Origin: Stenocarpella maydis
Taxonomy: Eukaryota > Ascomycota > Sordariomycetes > Diaporthales > Diaporthaceae
Assembly: GCA_002270565.1 (NCBI GenBank)
Contig: NQMI01000147.1
Location: 1,599 to 65,598, forward strand
DNA: 64,000 nt
Reading direction: 5' to 3'
Shown in pieces: positions 56,599-64,000 of this stretch. Below the pieces are notes generated by a model, which saw only the letters and a list, made by a program, of their open reading frames with translations, had not been told where the DNA came from and did no database searches. Positions within the stretch are counted from its first letter, which is position 1. Every line of letters starts with the position of its first letter. The translations under genes were made by a program, and so were the position numbers.

Positions 56599-58447
56599 AT
56601 GTCGCTACCTGATGGGAAAGAGGTCCTGCCAGGATCGGACTTTGCTCATCCGGCTGATGATGAGCAGTCACTCCATCGACAGGTTGACTGGACCAAGGAG
56701 GAGGAGGCCAAAGCCAAGCGCAAGTAAGGGCTCAATCTACACCCGGTTCCATAATGATTGAACACGGCTGATGTAATAAATTCGCAGGCTGGACCTTATC
56801 ATCATGCCCATTTTGACCCTCGGTTTCTTTTGCCTGCAACTTGACAGAGGAAATATCGCAAATGCCATCACGGATAACTTCATGCAAGATGTTGGAATCA
56901 ACCAGGACCAATTTAACGTTGGTCAGCAAATGCTCTCGTTGGGAATTGTGCTCTTCGAAATCCCGTCCAACATGATCCTGTATCGGGTAGGACCCGGCAA
57001 GTGGCTCACACTCCAGTTGTTCCTCTTCGGATTCGTGAGCCTTTTTCAGGCCTTCCAGTACGGATACGGTGCATTTATCGCCACCCGTTTTCTTCTGGGT
57101 GTCACAGAATCAGGTTTCATCCCGGGTGGTCTCTGGACGCTGTCGACATGGTACACACGGAAGGAGACAGCAAAGAGAGTCATGTTCTTTTACTTCGGAA
57201 ACCAGTTCGGCCAGGCATCTTCCAAGCTCCTGGCCTACGGAATCTTACATATGCGCGGTGTCGGGGACAAGGCCGGCTGGTTCTGGCTCTTTGCCATCAT
57301 GGGCTCCTTCACCGTGCTCTGCGGTTTCATTTATGGCTTCTTCTTACCGGACTCATTCAAGAACCCCCACAGTACTTTCCTCCCGTTCGTGCGCATCTTC
57401 GACGACCGGGAGGTCCATATCCTCCGCACGCGTGTCCTGCTTGACGACCCGGCCAAGGGCAGGAAGAAGAAGCGCATTGGGCTGCCTGCGTTCAAGAAGG
57501 CCGTACGTGATAATACCTATCCCTGACCCGTGCGGAGAGTTTCCGAACCGGAAACAGTTTGATTGATTGGTCGTTTAGTTCTCGAATTGGCGTCTTTGGG
57601 TACATTTCCTCATCACGCTTTGCAATAACGGTCCTCAGCGGGCCTTTGATACCTACTCGCCCTCGATCGTCAGCAGCTTCGGCTTCCCTCCTCTAACCAG
57701 CAATGCCCTCGCATCAGTCGGTCTCTTCCTTCAGATTCCGGTGTCCTTTAGCTTCAGTGTCGTGTCGGATCGCTTGTAAGTCAGGGTGTCACACAAGCCT
57801 CCCCAGTTGACGGAACGTGTTGCTGACGGGTCCTTACAATGCGAACAGCAACAAGCGTGGTGAGACTGTAATTGCTGGGTTGAGTTTACATCTTCTTGGA
57901 TACGTCTTCAACCGCATCTTCACCGAACTGCGTGGCCTCCGAGGCGTCCGATACTTTGGTGTTGTGTGGACGCAAACATTCGGAACCTTCCCGCATCCGC
58001 TTAACATCGCCTGGATGTCCCTGACCTGCACGGACTCGGAGGAGCGGGCGCTCGCCATGGCAATGTAAGTTTGTCTCTTATGGGACCGGCTAACATCTTG
58101 AACTCGACACTGACCCACCCGCCAGGGTTATCATGGGAGCCAACATTGCGGGTATCTACGGTGCCCAGATCTTTCGCTCCGACGACAAACCGCTCTACCG
58201 CCGCGGTTTCGGTATCGACATCGCTGTGCTCGCGGTCGGCGTCACACTGGCGGTCGTACGATACTCTGATGGTTGGATTCTGAAACGCCGAGCAGCCAAA
58301 CAGGGCCAGCTTGCGGCAGTCAACTCAGACAGTGAGCAAAACTTGCGGGGTGATGAGAAGAGAGGACTTCAGCAGGTGCAACTAGGCAGTGGACAGCCTA
58401 CGCCGGCTAGACACGACATGAAGACTAAGCCGAATGCTACTTCGTAA
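56599..58447 (+). CDS. MFS transporter, Dal5-like anion:cation symporter family
   Basis: Five exons, 56599-56723, 56788-57502, 57579-57775, 57849-58064 and 58126-58447, are all in phase and give 524 residues. Introns are 61-76 nt. After a polar N-terminus (about 45 residues), LDLIIMPILTLGFFCLQLDR starts helix 1, and RGNIANAITDNFMQDVGINQ is the loop signature of the Dal5/allantoate permease group. About 12 helices follow, with the long central loop (LPFVRIFDDREVHILRTRVL) and the second-half signature DRFNKRGETVIAG created by splicing at 57776/57848. The family carries organic anions such as allantoate, nicotinate, pantothenate or biotin precursors across the plasma membrane; the substrate here cannot be told. 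The C-terminal tail of about 55 residues is hydrophilic. Confidence 0.92.
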
Positions 58448-60310
58448 CTAAGAGGCTGGCCATGCTGGATGGGGTGTTCCGTTGGACAGAGTCTGTGTCA
58501 GAGCGTTTGAGGTGGCATTGAGAATGCATCTGCTTTAAAAGTCTCAAATGACACTTTCTTGCACGAAACCTTGTGCTAAGTGACCAGAAAGTCAATGAGA
58601 TTCCGCCTTGTGCTGGTTCTAGGATGGCCGCCATGTTGAAGACTCATGCTTCGCAGGGATAAGTGACCTTCCAACCTGTCCAGTTGGTTGACCAATTGAG
58701 CTCGGAATGTAAGGATATAATTTATATCAGGAGCTCGTAATGGCAGATCGGGGCCCATCTTGTGCCCCGAGTCTAGTTAGTGCCTCGTGAGCTCATGCAG
58801 CCAAGCATGCTTCGTCTCGCTGGGTCTCGAGAGTCTGAACTTTAGGACGAGTATGCGGCTGACTGCTGTGGCGTCGTTCCCAAACGAGCGTGGTATTAAT
58901 ATACATATTTTGGACGACGACTCAACCCCACGGTTTCGGTCTTCTGCTTCAGCCAAGCTGTCCCGAGTTAGCTGGTTTCTATTCTTAGGAAACAGTAAAA
59001 GGTTTGGTGTTTGGACCCCGCAGACGAGTTTACACTACACTAGAAGCCATGATTTTGTTTCTCTTTGTTGCAATTATAGACCAATAAAAATCCCTCGACG
59101 GGGGGGGGGCAAAGCACGGCACAAGTGGGCCGGCATCGCCCGAGGCTAGAACCTAGAACGTAGAACCTACTCCAGGTCCCAAGACGCTGTCTCGGAAGAA
59201 CGAGAGTGAGCCCCCCCCTGTAAAATACCCCTGTACCGCACAGACCACTATAAATGCCCATTCACGTGCGCGCGCCCACGCACCTACATCCGCCCCCGTC
59301 CCCCTAATCGCATCCTCCTCCGTAATATCTCCAGCCAGCATTAGCACCGTCGATGCAACCAGCACGCAATAGTGCTAGGTATCATCCCCCCTGAGAGACA
59401 CCTGAGCGGGTTCAAGAGCAACGACAAGAACCAGATCTCTTGTGCCCTCTTCATCACAGAGGCGAATAGCTTCCTGGAAGGCTCGAGAACAGCAAAAGGA
59501 AGAGGTCTGCACACGGTTACCACGTGCACAGCAACCGACAAACACCATCTGGCACAGCAGCGGGAGAGTGGACGCAAGAGAGGCAACAAAACAACAAAAA
59601 CACCAACAACAACAGAACAAAAATATAAACCGCACTTGGAGGGGCAACACATTTGAGATGAAAGCCACAGAGCAGCTGGAACCAGAAGACGAGAAACAAT
59701 ATAACGGCTACAGGGGATAACCAAGAGGGGGGGCCACTCTATAATCCACCAGCGAACCAACACAACCTCAAAACTCTCCAACACACACAACCAACACCTC
59801 AACCCGCCTATACACAAGTAGCTACATAGCGTGGTACGCATCACACTACACCTGCACTACTCGAAAGAGCTGTCATATCCGTGCCGCTGTTGCATTCCGA
59901 GGGCTGCATCCCCACCAGCTGGCCGCCGTCTTGTGGCTGCTGTGACGGTCACGTTGCCTGGATATGGCTCTCAACAGGCCAGAATATGCAGTCAACGGCT
60001 GCAGCCTGCAGCCCACACGCGAATCAGAACCCCACTTACACCCTTGCTCTATCTATCAAGATACTTATTACACTGCATAGTACTCCGTACTTACTATGTA
60101 TGCGGAGTAGCGTGTGTGCACACCCCCCCAGGTCCGGGGTGAAGTCTGCATGGGCCCCAATATGGCATGATCCCACGCTGCTCGGCTGGGCACAGCGACC
60201 TACAAATGGCTCACGGCGTCCTCCCCGCCCCGGACCGTTGGCCTTGGCTTCCAACGTCTCCTGCTCTAGGATGACGGTCCAAAGCTTGTGTCCTGTCCAA
60301 GGAGCTTGCC
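58448..60310. other. Gene-poor region
   Basis: About 1.9 kb. 59570-59630 is rich in AAC/AAA triplets, giving a long stop-poor stretch on the opposite strand (the frames at 59341-59844), which I regard as low-complexity artefacts. A G9 run lies at 59100-59109. No gene is seen. The right end is the phosphoesterase promoter. Confidence 0.5.
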
Positions 60311-61658
60311 ATGAGATTCCAGGTCGCCCATCACCTGGCTGTGGCTGCCGCTGCCGCTGCCGCGTCTGTTGTTGTGCAGCAGGCCTTGGCCGACACCCTC
60401 AGCCCGGTCAGCCATGTGAAAGGCAAGGCCTTCGACCGTCTTGCTGTCATCTGGCTTGAGAATACAGATTACGACCTGGCTGTTGGAGACCGTGAGCAGG
60501 CCCAACCTCCTCCCTTACTGAAAACGGCTCTTTTCTTCTCATCGCGCAAACACTGACAGACAAGCTTGCAGCCAACCTGGCATGGCTCGCCGCCAAGGGC
60601 ATCACGCTGAGCAACTACTTCGGCGTGACTCACCCATCCGAGCCAAATTATGTTGCCTCTCATGGGGGTGACTACTTCGGCATGGACAACGACGCAGTCA
60701 ACACCGTCGATGCCAACGTTTCCACGATTGCCGACCTGCTCGAGGACAAGGGCATCGCATGGGGCGAGTATCAGGAAGACATGCCGTACACCGGGTTTGA
60801 GGGAAAGGAATGGCTGAACCAGGTTACCGAGGCCAACGCCTATGTGCGGAAACATAACCCTGCCGTCATATACGGCGCCAACTCGGAACGCCCCGACCGG
60901 CTGGGCGTCATGAAGAACCTGACGCTTTTCTACGACGACTTGGCCAACGAGGCGCTGCCGCAGTGGATGTTCATCACTCCCAACATGACGTCTGATGGAC
61001 ACGACACGTCGGTCACCGTCGCTGGCGAGTGGACTCGCAGCTTTCTCGAGCCTCTCCTGACCGACTCGAGGTTCATGAACAACACGGTTAGTTCTCGACA
61101 TCATCACCTGCGTGCAAGCTTGCATAGCTCCTCTGGCGATATGTTGCTGACAGCCGCGCTCCTCAAAAGCTCGTGCTTGTCACCTTTGATGAGAATTCCT
61201 CCTACGCGCTCACGAATCGTGTGCTGGCAATCTTGCTGGGAGACGCCATACCCCCCGAGCTGGTCGGCTCCACGGACAGCAGCTTCTACAATCACTACTC
61301 GGAAATCGCGACAGTTGCAGCCAACTGGGACCTATACACTCTGGGCCGGTGGGACGTCGGGGCTAATGTATTCTCTTGGGTTGCGGACAAGACAGGTGAC
61401 ATGGTGAGGGAATGGAACGAAACCTTGGCGCCCGCCCTGGACTTCATGTTCTACAACCAGAGCTACAACGGGGTCTTCAACAACAAGGGCTCATTCCCCG
61501 TCTATCCTTCTCCCAACGTCGAGCTCGAGAGCCCCGGCGGCAGGACGGTCTTGCCGGCTATCAAGGAAAGGTGGGCGGGTAGTGCCAACCCGGATTACTA
61601 CTCGAGCGTCCTCGAGGTACCTGATGGGCTGCACCCTCCGGCTGGCTATGATGTGTAG
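60311..61658 (+). CDS. Secreted acid phosphatase-type phosphoesterase (PF04185 family)
   Basis: Three exons, 60311-60491, 60560-61086 and 61170-61658, give 398 residues. An Ala-rich signal peptide covers about 1-27. Family marks in order: WLENTDYD with Glu50-Asn51 (the metal/catalytic pair), ITLSNYFGVTHPSEPNYVAS, NMTSDGHD, and VTFDENSSY with the Asp-Glu pair created by splicing at 61087/61169. A closing HYSEIATVAANWDLYTLGRW block is typical of fungal acid phosphatases. It should hydrolyse phosphomonoesters outside the cell or in the wall. There are several N-glycosylation sites and no GPI-like tail. The start is the first ATG in frame with the leader. No phosphate-regulator site was identified with confidence. 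Confidence 0.9.
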
Positions 61659-62084
61659 CGTAAGGTGGGGGTATCTTTACGAGTGAAACCGGGTAGCATG
61701 ACCAACTCGCATGACGCAGCCATCAACTCAAAGAGCAGAAGAGCTATTCCATAGGCGATAGCACTGCCGTCGCCAAGGACAAGGAAAGCCCGAATGGGGA
61801 TTGTAGTGCGCGCCCTGGCCGGGTGGCTCGGCCGGGCGCTCGACATTGCAGCTGACGATGTCAAGGCCACGACAAGGCCCATCAACACGCCCACTCGCCA
61901 GAGGAAGGCCCTCTGTACGCCCAGAGCCAGAGGGCCCAGAGGGCCCAGAGGCTAAAGCACCCAGAGGGTTAGGGTTGATACGGGGTAGCAGTTTACTATT
62001 TAATAAGTCTAAAAAATCATAGCATTGACTTCCTTAGAATATTATGTTGGGTGGGTGGCAGCTAAAAGCTGGGTGGGCCGAGTA
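61659..62084. other. Intergenic region between the phosphoesterase gene and the MITE
   Basis: It carries a short direct repeat of AGAGGGCCC near 61928-61962 and a partly AT-rich stretch. No gene is present. Confidence 0.5.
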
Positions 62085-62402
62085 TTCTGACTTGCAAGCG
62101 AGAGTATCAAAACCACGCTAAGTGCGCGCACATGACACACCACATCTGGATTTCCAAGTCTCCTTAAATCCAGCTAATTCCACCCACCACACCTCCAAAA
62201 TAGCTTCAAATTAAATAAAGCTTATATCAAAATAAAGAGCTTTCTTTCCTCTTTATTTTTATATAAGGCTTATTTTATTTAAAGCTATTATGAAGGTATG
62301 GTGCATGGAATTAGCTGGATTTGAGGAGACTTAGAAGGGTGTGGTGTGTCATGTGCGCGCACTTATTAGCGTGGTTTTGATACTCTCGCTCGCAAGTCAG
62401 AA
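62085..62402. mobile_element. Palindromic MITE with TA target duplication
   Basis: The 318-bp element is an inverted repeat over nearly its whole length. The left end reads TTCTGACTTGCAAGCGAGAG and the right end, on the minus strand, TTCTGACTTGCGAGCGAGAG. The match continues through TATCAAAACCACGCTAA and the GTGCGCGCACATGACACACC block, to an AT-rich centre. TA flanks both ends (62083-62084 and 62403-62404), as for Tc1/mariner-type insertions. There is no coding capacity, so it must have been moved by a transposase made elsewhere. RNA from it would fold into one long hairpin. It lies about 220 bp upstream of the RFC3 start codon. Confidence 0.85.
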
Positions 62403-62489
62403 TAGCTGTTCAATTAAGCGTTGGTCCGTGCTCACGCGCTCTGCTGTAGTGGAGGACCCAGGCTTCCCCATTAGAGAGACGGTGACGCG

Positions 62490-62495
62490 ACGCGT
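62490..62495 (+). promoter_or_regulatory. ACGCGT (MluI cell-cycle box) upstream of RFC3
   Basis: ACGCGT sits 131-136 bp upstream of the RFC3 start codon, beside a second near match (GACGCGAC). In yeasts this box binds the MBF factor and drives G1/S transcription of DNA replication genes. The link here is an inference from position and gene identity. Confidence 0.5.
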
Positions 62496-62625
62496 CGTCC
62501 TCGCAAGGCCCACCAAACCTCTTGGAGTTGCGAACAGCCGCATCAAGCAATCTCGGCTTCGGCAAGGACCCAGTCACAGTGTCCCGCTGACCACACGCCC
62601 TTCAAGCTGTCACCAACTCTCCAAA

Positions 62626-63930
62626 ATGTCGGACTTTGAGGACGAGATGGACGTTGACGTCCCTGCACCGTCCAGGGACGTCACATTTTCGTCTGACAAC
62701 ACTGCCAAGGGCAAACGAAGCGCTGCCAACCTCCCCGTCGAAGCCGAGGACAGCTTGCCATGGTGAGTGAGACTGCGCGAAATCCCACCATGTCACATGC
62801 GATCCCTCGATCCCGTAACTGACGCTCAGAGTTGTCAGGGTTGAGAAATACCGTCCGGCAACCCTCGCTGACGTCTCGGGTCACCAAGACATACTCGCAA
62901 CCATCAACAAGTTCGTCGATTCCAACCGCCTTCCTCACCTGCTCTTGTACGGTCCTCCCGGAACCGGGAAGACCTCGACGATTCTTGCCCTCGCCCGCCG
63001 CATCTATGGCGCCGAGAATATGCGACAGATGGTCCTTGAACTGAACGCCTCCGATGACCGTGGCATTGATGTCGTGCGCGAGCAAATCAAGACTTTCGCG
63101 TCAACGAGGCAGATCTTCACCATGGGAGGCTCAGGCAGGGGTGGCAGCAACACCCTGGCTGCCTACAAGCTGATCATACTGGACGAGGCGGATGCCATGA
63201 CGAATACGGCACAGATGGCCCTCCGTCGCATCATGGAAAAGTACACGGCCAACACTCGATTCTGTATCATCGCCAACTACTCGCACAAGCTGTCACCTGC
63301 ACTGCTGTCTCGATGTACAAGATTCAGGTTCAGCCCGTTGAAAGAAGCCGACATCAGGGTGCTTGTGGACAAGGTTATTGAGGAGGAGCACGTCAAGATC
63401 GACCCTGGCGCTACCGAGTCTCTGGTGAAGCTTAGCAGGGGTGACATGCGAAGAGCGCTCAACGTGCTGCAGGCCTGCCATGCATCCAGTAATACCAGCT
63501 CTTCTCCTTCTTCTTGGGCTTAACTAACGAAACCTTAGGCACCCCGCTGCAGCCACGCGACGGCCCAAAGATAGCAGACGAGGACATTGTCCGGGAGACC
63601 ATCACTCTCGAGACCATCTATAACTGCATCGCCGCACCACCTCCAGGCGCTATCCAGGACATACTTCAAACCTTGCTCAGTACCAGCGACGTGACTTCTT
63701 GCCTCACGACCGTCAACACCTTGAAAGCCGCAAGGGGCCTCGCACTCGCTGACATTATCACAGCCCTAGCAGAAGAGGTCACCAAACTGCAGGTCAAACC
63801 CGAGGTCATGATTACATGGCTGGATGCTCTCTCCCAGATCGAGCACAGGATATCTGGGGGCGGCTCAGAAGCTGTTCAGACTGGCGCTGTAGTCGGCGCC
63901 ATCAGGAACGGCGTTGAACTCATGGGCTGA
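62626..63930 (+). CDS. RFC3: Replication factor C subunit 3 (clamp loader)
   Basis: Three exons, 62626-62762, 62839-63488 and 63539-63930, give 392 residues; introns are 76 and 50 nt. The AAA+ clamp-loader motifs are complete: the RFC box VEKYRPATLADV (from 47), Walker A GPPGTGKT (84-91), ELNASDDRGIDVVR, Walker B LIILDEADAM, sensor 1 ANYSHK, the SRC arginine finger SRCTRFRF, and sensor 2 GDMRRALNVLQ. The C-terminal collar domain follows. The subunit type matches yeast Rfc3 (human RFC5). With Rfc1, 2, 4 and 5 it loads PCNA onto DNA in the nucleus, and it also serves in checkpoint and cohesion clamp loaders. A small Gly/Ser-rich insert (GGSGRGGSN) between the QIFTM segment and Walker B is longer than in yeast. 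The N-terminal 40 residues are acidic and variable. Confidence 0.96.
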
Positions 63931-64000
63931 GCAAAAGCACAGAGCACAGTGGTACTTCCGGACACATGTATTGTATGGGACGTGAATGATTTGCATGCTA

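Noticed and set aside
59341..59844. 167-codon minus-strand frame with a Cys/Leu/Val-rich, membrane-like sequence
   Set aside because: It arises from AAC/AAA-rich low-complexity DNA on the other strand; the hydrophobicity is a translation artefact.

Overview
The window is from a filamentous ascomycete (Pezizomycotina). A sordariomycete-like host is my inference from intron style, gene content and base composition. Genes carry short spliceosomal introns (about 50-130 nt, GTRAGT-type donors, often CTAAC/CTGAC-like branch sites). Coding exons are GC-rich with C/G third positions. Gene islands alternate with long AT-rich blocks full of transposon relics, as expected of a genome with repeat-induced point mutation (RIP). 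No bacterial operon logic applies; each gene stands alone.

Layout. 1-4.0 kb is a repeat block: a solo LTR with a perfect 5-bp target duplication, a pair of LTR-like direct repeats around an empty AT-rich core, and a tRNA-Gln-like relic. 6.3-7.6 kb holds a GPI-anchored GH16 Crh-type cell-wall transglycosylase. 9.5-11.1 kb (minus) holds a seven-helix fungal rhodopsin-domain membrane protein. After 4.8 kb without a recognisable gene come a divergent flavohemoprotein (15.9-17.4 kb) and, on the minus strand, an unassigned Cys-rich RING-like protein (19.0-21.1 kb) whose four exons I joined by splice phase. 21.3-24.0 kb holds decayed ORF relics and an A-rich microsatellite. 24.5-27.8 kb (minus) is a calpain-type cysteine protease with a long charged tail. 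30.1-30.8 kb is a frame-broken small gene. 32.4-33.5 kb is an aldo/keto reductase, 34.6-35.1 kb (minus) a small secreted PAN/apple-like protein, and 37.9-39.2 kb a CFEM-like single-pass membrane protein.

39.3-44.4 kb is a second AT-rich repeat block with several LTRs of the same family as at 0.1-0.6 kb, a MITE-like inverted-repeat element, and a 25-N gap beside homopolymer tracts that look like assembly error. 45.0-45.6 kb is a UPF0145/YbjQ-family protein. 48.0-48.5 kb carries several tandem repeats upstream of a small secreted/membrane protein (48.9-49.4 kb). 50.5-51.4 kb (minus) is a probable pseudogene beside a GH135 spherulin-4-like glycosidase (51.7-52.8 kb, minus). 56.6-58.4 kb is a Dal5-like MFS transporter, 60.3-61.7 kb a secreted acid phosphatase-type phosphoesterase, and 62.6-63.9 kb replication factor C subunit 3, with a TA-flanked palindromic MITE and an ACGCGT box in its promoter region.

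Functionally there is a loose surface/secretion theme: two wall or matrix carbohydrate enzymes, a CFEM-like protein, a PAN-like secreted protein, a 7TM protein and a secreted phosphatase. There is also stress and redox metabolism (flavohemoprotein, aldo/keto reductase) and one housekeeping gene (RFC3). I see no biosynthetic gene cluster, no CRISPR and no intact transposase or reverse transcriptase. Nothing here amounts to a clearly new multi-gene system. The most unusual items are the altered haem pocket of the flavohemoprotein, the unassigned RING-like protein, and the small repeat elements. Exon limits were read by eye from splice signals and phase, not from transcripts.
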